From an uncultured Christensenellaceae bacterium (GTDB taxonomy: Bacteria; Bacillota; Clostridia; Christensenellales; UBA3700): 34,236 nucleotides of DNA. The notes under the pieces were generated by a model. That model did no database searches, was not told the DNA's origin, and was given only the letters and a program-made list of their open reading frames with translations. Position 1 is the stretch's first letter; the number at the start of each line of letters is the position of its first letter. The DNA lies in assembly GCA_910588015.1 (NCBI GenBank), contig CAJUOK010000016.1, positions 1-34,236 of the forward strand. The letters run 5' to 3'. Below are positions 1 through 6,831 of this stretch, one piece after another. The translations under genes were made by a program, and so were the position numbers.

Positions 1-1
1 G

Positions 2-286
2 AAGTCGACGTATTTCATAGTATTGGGACAGTCATCAGTAAATCCGTTGATAAAGTTGACGGTAAAGAAAGACACGACGGTAGCGTTATTCAAGATGGAA
101 GACGAGTATCTTAAGGATATAAGACGCAATGCAAGCAATGACGGAGCCAAGATAAAAGTCAAAGAGACGGAAATAGCAATAGGCGACGCGCAGGCATACA
201 AAGCGGCAAAAGAAATGATGGACTTGAGAGAGGACCAGATAGAGAGATATGCGGAGTATCTCAAAGAGCAAAAAGCAATGAGATAA
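2..286 (+). CDS. C-terminal part of an unknown protein (cut by window edge)
   Basis: The frame is open from the first bases of the window to a TAA stop, so this is the last ~94 residues of a longer gene and not a gene starting at the TTG at 23. I do not recognise the family. The visible part has a beta-rich stretch, then a charged, probably helical end with many Lys, Glu and Asp residues (ending ..EYLKEQKAMR). There is no membrane segment or cysteine motif. Nothing downstream is co-directional until the repeats, so context gives no hint of function. Confidence 0.6.
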   Translation, partial: KSTYFIVLGQSSVNPLIKLTVKKDTTVALFKMEDEYLKDIRRNASNDGAKIKVKETEIAIGDAQAYKAAKEMMDLREDQIERYAEYLKEQKAMR

Positions 287-294
287 TTTTAATA

Positions 295-378
295 TGTCAT
301 ATTGAGCGGAACGAAGTGGAGTCGAAATATCTCAATCAGATTAGATTTCTCCACGCGCTGCGCTTGGTCGAAATGACA
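295..378. repeat. dispersed imperfect palindromic repeat, copy 1
   Basis: The unit opens with TGTCATATTGAGCGGAACG and closes with GGTCGAAATGACA, so the ends TGTCAT/ATGACA are inverted. The inner part holds GGAGTCGAAATATCTC and AGATTTCTCC, which are partly complementary. The same words recur at 389-453, 554-600 and 34054-34199. It resembles REP/MITE-like noncoding repeats found in many gut Bacillota and Bacteroidota genomes. No ORF lies inside. Confidence 0.7.
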
Positions 379-388
379 TTGTCTTAAA

Positions 389-453
389 TATTAGATTTCT
401 CCGTTACACTTCGTTTCAGTCGAAATGACATTTTCACTGCGGTCGAGGTGACA
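389..453. repeat. dispersed repeat, partial copies (2)
   Basis: A right-half copy (TTAGATTTCTCCG...TTTCAGTCGAAATGACA, about 389-430) is followed by a decayed third fragment (GCGGTCGAGGTGACAT, about 438-453). These match the right arm of the copy at 295-378, which suggests tandem or nested insertion and decay. The rest of the 287-673 gap holds copy 3 and a terminator hairpin. Confidence 0.55.
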
Positions 454-553
454 TATTGATAATAATTGAGTTGACATTTACAAATGCTCAAGGTGATAAT
501 CATCAATGCGTAAGATGACAATTAATAACGACTGAGGTGAAAACACCTTGCTA

Positions 554-600
554 TGTCATATTGAGCGGAACGCGGTGGAGTCGAAATATCTCAAACAGAT
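554..600. repeat. dispersed repeat, left-half copy
   Basis: This copy starts TGTCATATTGAGCGGAACG and continues to GTCGAAATATCTCAAACAGAT. It is nearly identical to the left half of the copy at 295, with a CGAAG to CGCGG change. The right half is missing, so it is a solo half-element. Confidence 0.6.
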
Positions 601-628
601 TTGGTATAATAGATTTAATAGACATAAA

Positions 629-660
629 GCAACGGCGGCTTAATTGTAAGCCGCTGTTGT
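629..660 (-). terminator. intrinsic terminator of the folate operon
   Basis: A 13-bp stem (630-642 with 647-659, one G-U pair) closes on a 4-base loop. It lies 14 bases downstream of the folBK stop on the minus strand. The T-run after it is short and interrupted (GCTTTAT), so termination strength is uncertain, but position and stem quality fit. Confidence 0.65.
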
Positions 661-673
661 TATTGAAATTATG

Positions 674-1480
674 TTATTTAATTACGTTAATATCCTTGAT
701 TCTCTGTCGGCAAAGTGGACAGACAAAATCGGGAGCTATTTCTTTTAGAGGATTCAGTACGAAGTCTCTGTTTTTATAATCAGAATGAGGTATGACCAAA
801 CCGTCGTCTGAAATTATGCTGTCTCCGTAAAAAACAATGTCAATATCAAGAGTTCTGTCGCCCCAGCGTACGCTTCTGTCTCTGTTGGCTTTTGCTTCTA
901 TCGAGTGAATAAAGTCAAGCAACTCATATGGCAAAAGATGAGTGGTAATTTTGACAGCCATATTTATAAACGGCAATTGCGCTACGCCTCCATACGGCGG
1001 GTTTTCGTAAGAAGAAGAGACCTTTATTACGCTAATGTCGGGATGTTCTTCCAAAGCTTTTATTGCATTGTCAAGATATTTCTGTATATCGCCGATATTG
1101 CTTCCCAAAGAGAGCAAAACAACAGTATTTTTCAAAGATTGACTTACAGACACGTTATCAAAAGGCAGAGATACGGGAGCTTGCGGTTTTTTGACGGTGA
1201 CGCTTACGCTGTCTAAAGCATAGTTTCGCATAAGCATAGTAGCTGTGCGATGACATAGCGTTTCTATAAGGTCAAAACAGTTTGTTTCGCAAAATTCGCT
1301 TATGCGATGCATCACTTCGTCATAATTCAACGTCAGTGACAAATCGTCAGCCGCTGCTGCTTCGGTAAAATCGTATTGCATATTTACGTCGAATAAAAAT
1401 GGTTGAGTATTGAGTTTTTCTTCCTCTAGCACTCCGTGACGCGCAAATACCTTAAGGTTGTGAATATTAATGCTGCTCAT
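674..1480 (-). CDS. folBK: bifunctional dihydroneopterin aldolase / HPPK (FolB-FolK fusion)
   Basis: Residues 1 to ~115 are a dihydroneopterin aldolase: the start (INIHNLKVFARHGVLEEEK) has the family's HGV..EE signature. Residues ~118-268 are 6-hydroxymethyl-7,8-dihydropterin pyrophosphokinase, with LSLGSNIGD, NPPYGG, FINMAV and the magnesium-binding RTLDIDI block. The protein would cleave dihydroneopterin and then pyrophosphorylate the product in the cytosol, feeding FolP. The ATG overlaps the folP stop as ATGA and a GGAGAAAAT site precedes it, so translation is probably coupled. It is the last gene of folC-folE-folP-folBK. FolB-FolK fusions are known in several Firmicutes. Confidence 0.95.
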   Translation of the reverse strand: MSSINIHNLKVFARHGVLEEEKLNTQPFLFDVNMQYDFTEAAAADDLSLTLNYDEVMHRISEFCETNCFDLIETLCHRTATMLMRNYALDSVSVTVKKPQAPVSLPFDNVSVSQSLKNTVVLLSLGSNIGDIQKYLDNAIKALEEHPDISVIKVSSSYENPPYGGVAQLPFINMAVKITTHLLPYELLDFIHSIEAKANRDRSVRWGDRTLDIDIVFYGDSIISDDGLVIPHSDYKNRDFVLNPLKEIAPDFVCPLCRQRIKDINVIK

Positions 1481-2274
1481 ATTTTCTCCATTGCCAAACT
1501 TTCTTGTCTGATTGCTTCGCAGTTTTCTTTTACGTCGTGTACGCGCACGAAGAGTACGTTTTGTCTTACTGCCTTACGAGTGGTTTCCAAAGTTGGATTG
1601 AGTCTGTCTTTAACCTCGCCGCCGAACATCGATTTCCGAGACGTGCCGAGCAAAAGGGGATACCCAAACTTGTGCAGATTGCCGTAATTATTTACCACGG
1701 TATGATTTTGCTCTTTGTTTTTTCCAAAACCAATTCCGCCGTCAAGGATTATCTTGTCTTTGTCTATGCCTGCTTTATCGGCAATATTTATACTCCTTTG
1801 CAAGAAGTTATAAATATCTTCCCAAAGTCTGCTGTCAATCGATATTGCGTTTTGGTTTTGCATTATGCAAACTGCGGCGTTGTATTTAGCTATTATTCTT
1901 GCCATTTCGCCGTCGCTGTCGTACTGCAATCCCCAAATATCGTTTATCATATCGGCGCCGTATTCCAAAGCTTTGTTTGCAACTTGAGGATAATAGGTGT
2001 CTACGGATAGCGGAATATCAAAATTGTTTTTTATAGCTTTTATCGGTTGGGACAGTCTTTTCCATTCTTGCTCTTCGTCGACGGGAATATGCCCCGGACG
2101 CGTGGATTGACCTCCTATATCTATTACTTCTGCGCCGTCTGCAATAGCTTTTTCAACGCGTTTCAAAAGGTCGGCTTGAGTCGCTCTCGACTGTTCGTAA
2201 AAGGAATCGGGAGTAAGATTTATAATTGCCATAACGTGTGTGCCGCCGTCGAAGATTTTGTTGCCTATTTTCAT
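1477..2274 (-). CDS. folP: dihydropteroate synthase
   Basis: FolP condenses dihydropterin pyrophosphate with p-aminobenzoate to give dihydropteroate. Visible signatures are MAIINLTPDSF near the N-terminus, DIGGQSTRPG in the pterin-binding region, DMINDIWG, LDGGIGFGKN and LLGTSRK with the catalytic-loop Arg/Lys near the C-terminus. At 265 residues it has the usual length. A GAGG site lies inside the last codons of folE and the two genes are 2 bases apart; the 3' end overlaps folBK by 4 bases. It is the sulfonamide target in other bacteria; no resistance-type insertion is obvious by eye. Confidence 0.96.
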   Translation of the reverse strand: MKIGNKIFDGGTHVMAIINLTPDSFYEQSRATQADLLKRVEKAIADGAEVIDIGGQSTRPGHIPVDEEQEWKRLSQPIKAIKNNFDIPLSVDTYYPQVANKALEYGADMINDIWGLQYDSDGEMARIIAKYNAAVCIMQNQNAISIDSRLWEDIYNFLQRSINIADKAGIDKDKIILDGGIGFGKNKEQNHTVVNNYGNLHKFGYPLLLGTSRKSMFGGEVKDRLNPTLETTRKAVRQNVLFVRVHDVKENCEAIRQESLAMEKI

Positions 2275-2276
2275 AT

Positions 2277-2831
2277 TTACCTCATAAGAGCGATAATTGA
2301 ATTTATTTGCGATTCCTCAACTTCGCCGCGCACGGAGTAGGTAATAGTTTTGGAGCCGACTTTTTTTACGCCTCTCGAGGTCATACAGGTGTGTTCAGCT
2401 TCGCAAAGCACAATGACGCATTTTGCTTGTAGATTGGAAGCAACGGCGTCTGCAACGTTATTTGTAAGCCGTTCTTGCAGTTGAAGTCTTCTGGCGAAAA
2501 CTTCGACCGTTCGCGCAAGTTTTGACAGACCGACAACTTTGCCCGTAGGGATATAAGCTATTGCCATTTTTCCGAAAAACGGCATAAGATGATGTTCGCA
2601 CATAGAGGAGAACGTCACGTCTTTTTCTATTACCCAGTCTGAAGACTCTACGTCAAAAGTCTTTGCTAGGTGCGTTTTTTCGTCGTCGCGATAACCTGCG
2701 CTCAGTTCTTCATACATAGTTGATACGCGTTTTGGAGTATCTATGAGTCCTTCTCTAGACGGGTCTTCTCCTATAGCTTCAAGTATCATTGTTACGGCTT
2801 TTTGTATTTTTTCTTTATCTATAGATTTCAT
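2277..2831 (-). CDS. folE: GTP cyclohydrolase I (FolE1 type)
   Basis: This enzyme opens GTP to 7,8-dihydroneopterin triphosphate, the first step of folate synthesis. The zinc site is seen as SSMCEHHLMPFFGK and a later Cys in CEAEHTCMTSRGV; the GKVVGLSKLARTVEVFARR block is typical. I place the start at 2831 (184 residues) because GAGGAAAAT sits directly before that ATG. The upstream in-frame ATG at 2861 overlaps folC and has no ribosome binding site. The intact Cys/His zinc ligands make it the zinc-dependent FolE1 and not FolE2. It lies between folC and folP, under the same upstream riboswitch candidate. Confidence 0.95.
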   Translation of the reverse strand: MKSIDKEKIQKAVTMILEAIGEDPSREGLIDTPKRVSTMYEELSAGYRDDEKTHLAKTFDVESSDWVIEKDVTFSSMCEHHLMPFFGKMAIAYIPTGKVVGLSKLARTVEVFARRLQLQERLTNNVADAVASNLQAKCVIVLCEAEHTCMTSRGVKKVGSKTITYSVRGEVEESQINSIIALMR

Positions 2832-2853
2832 ATTTTCCTCATAAACGGTTGTG

Positions 2854-4119
2854 TCAGTCATTGTTTTGTTTTAATTTATTAATTTCTTCTAAAGCAGACG
2901 CGAGTATGCTCAACGAGCCGCATACTACGATAAGTTGGCAATTTACGGAGTAAGCCTGAATTATCGCGCTTGTTATATCTTTGCAACTTTTACACGCTGC
3001 ATTATATTTCAGACATTTTGAATATAAGACTTCTTCGTCGAGACCTCTTGGAGTAGGCGGCTTTACGGCAATTATTTCGTCTGCGGCAATGCCTATATGC
3101 GCGAGCGTTGCGTCAATGTCCTTATCCTTAAACATACCTATTACAACGCATTTTCTCATATTAGCAAAGGTTGTCGTCAGTTCTTGACAGAGAGCTTTTG
3201 CACCGTCTGGATTATGAGCTCCGTCAAGCAAAAAAGTTTTGTCGCCGACTTTGATTTGCTGCAACCGTCCTTTCCATAAAGCTCTCTCTACGCCTATCTT
3301 TATGTTTTGCACTGTTATGTCGTAACCTTTAGACGCAAGATAAAGCGCGCTTTGAATTGCAAGAGAGCAGTTAATAAGTTGATACTTGCCGATTTGTCGC
3401 ATAGAGTAAATTTCGCCGTTGTAGAGCATTTTTTGTCCGCCGGCGTTGCTTTCGACAAGAGTAGGTGTATCGCAAATTATAATATCTTGGGCTTTGTTGA
3501 GAACGCGCATAACCTCGTCGCTTTGACGATAAGTTATGAGAGGGCAGTTTTTTACGATATGTAATTTTTCCTCGGCAATTTGAGATAACGTATCTCCTAA
3601 AATCGCAGTGTGGTCCAAAGAAACGGACGTCATTATCGCAAGCTCTTTACTGTCTATTGCGTTGGTGGCGTCGAGTCTGCCTCCGAGTCCGCATTCCAAT
3701 ACCACGAAATCGCATTTGCGGTCTTTAAAATAGAGCAATGCCGCAACGAATTCCACCTCAAAAGCCGACGGAAGAGCCAAGCCTTGACTTTCCATTTTAT
3801 CGCGCTCTTGAGCCACGATTGATATATATTTTGCAACGTCGTCGTTGCTCATAGGTTTGTTGTCGAGCAAAAATCTTTCGTTGTATTCGAATACGGAAGG
3901 GGAATTGAACGTGCCTACGCTAAAACCGTTGGCAATAAGTATATTTGTCAAAAAACAGCTTGTAGAGCCTTTTCCGTTTGTTCCTGCAATATGCAAAAAT
4001 TTCAGCGAATTTTGCGGATTGTCAAATCTGGCGAGCAGAGCTTTAACGCACTCCAATCCGAGCTTTATTCCCGATTTTTCCAAATTGCGCGCATATTCAA
4101 CGGCTTTTTCGTAAATCAA
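2854..4119 (-). CDS. folC: folylpolyglutamate synthase / dihydrofolate synthase
   Basis: FolC adds glutamate to dihydropteroate and extends polyglutamate tails on folates, using ATP. The Mur-ligase-type P-loop GTNGKGST is at residues 46-53, with NSPS, the LECGLGGRLDATN block and SVSLDHTAILG in the ATPase domain, and LLDGAHNPDGA at the start of the C-terminal domain. I choose the TTG at 4119 as start: a GGGAGG site (4127-4132) sits 7 bases before it, and the protein then begins (M)IYEKAVEYA, as in relatives. The frame extends to 4149, but that would put the binding site inside the gene. It is first in the operon behind the riboswitch candidate. Confidence 0.93.
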   Translation of the reverse strand: MIYEKAVEYARNLEKSGIKLGLECVKALLARFDNPQNSLKFLHIAGTNGKGSTSCFLTNILIANGFSVGTFNSPSVFEYNERFLLDNKPMSNDDVAKYISIVAQERDKMESQGLALPSAFEVEFVAALLYFKDRKCDFVVLECGLGGRLDATNAIDSKELAIMTSVSLDHTAILGDTLSQIAEEKLHIVKNCPLITYRQSDEVMRVLNKAQDIIICDTPTLVESNAGGQKMLYNGEIYSMRQIGKYQLINCSLAIQSALYLASKGYDITVQNIKIGVERALWKGRLQQIKVGDKTFLLDGAHNPDGAKALCQELTTTFANMRKCVVIGMFKDKDIDATLAHIGIAADEIIAVKPPTPRGLDEEVLYSKCLKYNAACKSCKDITSAIIQAYSVNCQLIVVCGSLSILASALEEINKLKQNND

Positions 4120-4147
4120 AAGAGAACCTCCCAAGAAAGTTCCCCAC

Positions 4148-4185
4148 AAAAAGACTTAATGATATGTCAAACGATATAACGAGTC
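4148..4185 (-). terminator. possible attenuator hairpin between riboswitch and folC
   Basis: Minus-strand GACT...AGTC arms with an inner ATAT/ATAT pairing are followed by TTTTT, directly after the 3' end of the riboswitch candidate and before the folC ribosome binding site. The internal loop makes it weak. It would be a natural expression platform for transcription attenuation, but this is inference. Confidence 0.3.
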
Positions 4186-4186
4186 C

Positions 4187-4280
4187 GAAGTGGGAGTGAG
4201 TGTTGCACCGCAAGCAATTGCTTTTCGTTCGCAGGCACTCCCCGTCCTTGCGACACTTTACGCGCAAACTCTACACTTTC
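4187..4280 (-). promoter_or_regulatory. tetrahydrofolate (THF) riboswitch candidate
   Basis: Read on the minus strand, the order of elements matches the class I THF riboswitch. There is an outer P1 (AAGTG with CACTT), P2 (TTGC with GCAA plus GAG with CTC), the conserved GCGCGTAAAGTG strand, a perfect P3 stem TCGCA/TGCGA enclosing a G-rich loop (GGACGGGGAGTGCC), then ACGAAAAGC-AATT-GCTTGCGGTG, which matches the known ACGAAGC..GAGAGC-GCGGTG core (P4). A promoter lies just upstream and folC-folE-folP-folBK just downstream, the expected regulon. Bound THF would reduce expression. Alignment was by eye from memory of the family. Confidence 0.8.
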
Positions 4281-4287
4281 TAAATTC

Positions 4288-4316
4288 ATTATAGCAAATA
4301 TGATTATTCAAAGCAA
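4288..4316 (-). promoter_or_regulatory. sigma-A promoter of the folate operon (extended -10)
   Basis: On the minus strand there is a perfect TATAAT (4288-4293) preceded by TGC, giving an extended -10. A TTGCTT -35 (4311-4316) lies 17 bases upstream. The predicted transcript starts near 4281, just at the 5' edge of the riboswitch candidate, which supports both calls. Confidence 0.75.
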
Positions 4317-4336
4317 GAAAAACGTGACATATGATA

Positions 4337-4807
4337 CTATTTTCTTTCGTATATGCAAAAAGTAGTAAGAGTGGAGCCGTCCGTAATATTTTGGGATAAT
4401 TTTAATTCGAATGCTTTAGGAATCTCGGGGAAGAATCTATCTCCGTCGAAATCTTCGTTAATGCGCGTCAAGTATATTCTGTCGGCTTTTTCCATTGTTT
4501 GTCTATATATGCTTTCACCGCCGCATATGAATATTTCTTTATCGGTCTTTGACGCATAGTTCAACGCTTCGTTTATAGACCGGCATACTACGACTCCGTC
4601 GATAAATTGTTTTTTTGAGGATAGGACAATATTTATTCTTCCTGCAAGAGGTTTATTTATTTCATTGAATGTATTGGCTCCGAATATTACGACGTTGTCC
4701 ATAGTAAGCTGCTTGAATCTTGCCATATCGAGTTTGAGATTCCAAGGTAAATATCCGTTTTTTCCGATAACGTTGTTTTTCGCCGCCGCAACAATAATAT
4801 TAATCAT
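4337..4807 (-). CDS. folA: dihydrofolate reductase
   Basis: DHFR reduces dihydrofolate to tetrahydrofolate with NADPH. The fold is recognisable from the start (INIIVAAAKNNVIGKNG), the LPWNLKLDMARF substrate-binding segment with its acidic residue, NKPLAGRINIVLS, the FICGGESIYRQ cofactor segment and the YLTRI..DFDGD..FPEI end. The length of 156 residues is normal. It sits upstream of, and on the same strand as, the fol operon but outside the riboswitch-controlled transcript, with its own promoter. No ribosome binding site precedes the ATG; the -10 box is 8 bases away, so the mRNA may be leaderless. Confidence 0.94.
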   Translation of the reverse strand: MINIIVAAAKNNVIGKNGYLPWNLKLDMARFKQLTMDNVVIFGANTFNEINKPLAGRINIVLSSKKQFIDGVVVCRSINEALNYASKTDKEIFICGGESIYRQTMEKADRIYLTRINEDFDGDRFFPEIPKAFELKLSQNITDGSTLTTFCIYERK

Positions 4808-4815
4808 ATATTTAT

Positions 4816-4842
4816 ATTATACCATATATTATATTTAGTCAA
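4816..4842 (-). promoter_or_regulatory. folA promoter, probably giving a leaderless mRNA
   Basis: A perfect TATAAT (4816-4821) with an upstream TGG (extended -10) has a TTGACT -35 at 4837-4842. The spacer is 15 bases, which is short and is offset by the extended -10. Only 8 bases separate the -10 box from the folA ATG, so transcription should start at or within 1-2 bases of the start codon. Confidence 0.65.
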
Positions 4843-4897
4843 TCGCAACTTGTCGTGACGTAAAATGAGTTTTTACCGCGATTGATTTATTTGCGGT

Positions 4898-6403
4898 CTA
4901 TAAGAAAGTAGTTTTGTTTTTAAGCGATAATTTGCCGAAATTGACTTTTAGCATTTTGCTGAATATGGCAAAAGGCAAAAAGGCGACTGTAGCTAAAATA
5001 CATACCGATATTACGACAATTATCTTTGGACTGTCGGACAAAGCTGCGGAAGCAAGTTTGCACACTATTGCAACTCCGAGAGAAAAGATTATGCAAATTC
5101 CGCTCTTGAAAAATATCTTCGACTGTATTCTTACGTTTTTATTTAGCACCGCTAAATTTATTATAAGCGCCGTAGAGTGCATAGCGCCAAGCGAAACGAA
5201 ATAGGATTTTATGCCTAAAAGCGAAGGCGTGGTAAGCAAGATTATCATAAGGATTATACAGCCTATTACGTGGGATATAAAAGTATTGAATTCCTTGCCC
5301 ATAGAATTCAGCATAGAGATAACAAGATTATTCAGACACATAGGTATCATAATTATGGCAGCGAAGGCAAGATATTCGCCGCTCAGCTTGTCGTCGTAGA
5401 GCAAGTCGCCGAGTTGTTCGCCCGAGCCCGAAAATACCGTGAAAAAGAAACACGACACCAAGCAGCCGAATAATATTGCGTTGCCGAGACTTCCCGATAG
5501 AGTTTTGACGCCTTTGCCAGCTTTGACGGAGGCGATTTCGGGGATAAGCACTACGCTCAACGAACCTATAATAGAGGTAGGAGTAAATATCAAAGGCATT
5601 ACCATACCGCTGGCTCTTCCGAATTCGGCGGTCGCTGAGCTTTGGCTCATTCCAAGTTTAGAGACAAGCAGAGCGGGGAGAATCAATGACATAAACGTCG
5701 ACATAAGAGAACCGACGATTCTCGTCACGGTGAGCGGAGTTGCGCTTTTGGCAATCTCTTTACCTTGAGTGGGCTTTGAAAGTTTTCCTTTTTTTGCAAC
5801 GAACATTATCACTATAATAACTATTACTATAATGTCGCCGGCAAGCATTGCAAGAGCGTAAGCGTATTCTTTTTGAATTGCGAGAATTCCGCCTTCGAGC
5901 AAAATCACCGCAAAAAGTATTTTGAGTATTTCGTCGGCAAGTTCGCTCACGGAGTAAATGCCGAAATATTTTTTACCCCAAAACCAGCCTCTTAAAATAG
6001 CGTATAGACAGGCTGTCAACAACATAGGCAGCATTATCAAAAATATTTTTTTGCATCTGGCGTCTTTAAAAATAAGGTCTAATATCTGCGGAAAAATCAG
6101 AATCGCAGATATCATAGTCAACGTTATAAGCACGCCCGCGAACAAACAGGTGGTAAGCGCGCCAAATTGGCGTTTGTTGTCGCCTACAGTGTCGCTTTCG
6201 GCGGTAATTCTCGACAACGTTACCGGAATTCCCGACGTGCATATGCAAGCGAATAGCATAAATACAGAAGCGCATATTTGATACAAACCGAGTATTTCCG
6301 CGCCTAGTTTTCTCGATAGATATATTTTGAATACGAAAGACAGCGCTCTGGTGATTGCCGCAATTACCGTCACTGTCGCAAACGCTTTGAAAATTTTTCT
6401 CAT
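4898..6403 (-). CDS. SpoVB/MurJ-like polysaccharide flippase (MOP superfamily)
   Basis: A 501-residue integral membrane protein with about 14 hydrophobic segments. The N-terminus (RKIFKAFATVTVIAAITRAL.. then YLSRKLGAEILGLYQI) is typical of the SpoVB/MVF group, which flips lipid-linked cell wall or cortex precursors across the membrane. SpoVB is needed for spore cortex in Bacillus; several Clostridia carry multiple paralogues, so I leave the symbol blank. The open frame runs upstream to 6544, but that part overlaps the divergent LysM gene and lacks family features; the ATG at 6403 fits homologues. No clear ribosome binding site is visible. It is divergent from a LysM protein, consistent with a wall or spore role. 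Confidence 0.85.
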   Translation of the reverse strand: MRKIFKAFATVTVIAAITRALSFVFKIYLSRKLGAEILGLYQICASVFMLFACICTSGIPVTLSRITAESDTVGDNKRQFGALTTCLFAGVLITLTMISAILIFPQILDLIFKDARCKKIFLIMLPMLLTACLYAILRGWFWGKKYFGIYSVSELADEILKILFAVILLEGGILAIQKEYAYALAMLAGDIIVIVIIVIMFVAKKGKLSKPTQGKEIAKSATPLTVTRIVGSLMSTFMSLILPALLVSKLGMSQSSATAEFGRASGMVMPLIFTPTSIIGSLSVVLIPEIASVKAGKGVKTLSGSLGNAILFGCLVSCFFFTVFSGSGEQLGDLLYDDKLSGEYLAFAAIIMIPMCLNNLVISMLNSMGKEFNTFISHVIGCIILMIILLTTPSLLGIKSYFVSLGAMHSTALIINLAVLNKNVRIQSKIFFKSGICIIFSLGVAIVCKLASAALSDSPKIIVVISVCILATVAFLPFAIFSKMLKVNFGKLSLKNKTTFL

Positions 6404-6478
6404 ACAATATAATATTGAGACTTTTATCAAAATAGAATTTAATAAGAAAAATTGCAAAACTGACGGCGGAGGGAAGTT

Positions 6479-6766
6479 ATGAAAAGAGTTTTGGTGAGAA
6501 TAGACAGAGAAATTACTCTTGAAGAATTGGCGGATAAATATCACACAACTGTTGCCGCAATAAGAAAACTCAACGCATTACACGAAGATATTTTTGTGGG
6601 AATGAGACTTGTAATAGAGGAGAACAGCGGAGAATACCACACGGTCCAACCTTTTGAAACGTTGGATATAATAGCAAAAAAGTATGGCGTAAGCGCGCAA
6701 AAAATTATGGATATCAACGACGTAGACAGAGTTTTTATCGGGCAAAAAGTTTTTATACCGTTGTAA
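6479..6766 (+). CDS. small protein of two LysM domains, no signal peptide
   Basis: The 95 residues form two LysM peptidoglycan-binding repeats: the first spans about residues 10-43 (ITLEELADKYHTTVAAIRKL..LHEDIFVGMRLVI) and the second about 53-95 (YHTVQPFETLDIIAKKYGVSAQKI..VDRVFIGQKVFIPL). There is no signal peptide, catalytic domain or membrane segment. A strong GGAGGG site precedes the ATG. Secretion-signal-free LysM proteins in spore formers (for example SafA, SleL) are made in the mother cell and deposited on the spore. That role here is inference, helped by the divergent SpoVB-like neighbour. Confidence 0.88.
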   Translation: MKRVLVRIDREITLEELADKYHTTVAAIRKLNALHEDIFVGMRLVIEENSGEYHTVQPFETLDIIAKKYGVSAQKIMDINDVDRVFIGQKVFIPL

Positions 6767-6793
6767 AAATAAAATATTATTATAGTGGTTAAA

Positions 6794-6826
6794 AAAATAC
6801 GGGCGGCTTATTGCCGTCCGTATTTT
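6794..6826. terminator. bidirectional intrinsic terminator
   Basis: A 14-bp stem (6794-6807 with 6813-6826, a single G-U pair, 5-base loop) lies between the converging LysM and lipoprotein genes. On the minus strand it is followed by a run of seven T; on the plus strand by TATTTTGATTTTT. It can serve both genes. Confidence 0.9.
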
Positions 6827-6831
6827 GATTT

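Noticed and set aside
537..779. 80-residue plus-strand frame overlapping the folBK end
   Set aside because: Its first part is translated repeat sequence and the rest is antisense to folBK; there is no ribosome binding site.
4860..4895. Hairpin ACCGC/GCGGT after the flippase as a terminator
   Set aside because: On the minus strand it is followed by A residues and not T, and the loop is long; support is too weak to annotate.
6404..6544. Longer N-terminus for the SpoVB-like flippase
   Set aside because: It would overlap the strongly supported LysM gene; the extra residues lack family similarity and the family start MRKIFKAF is at 6403.
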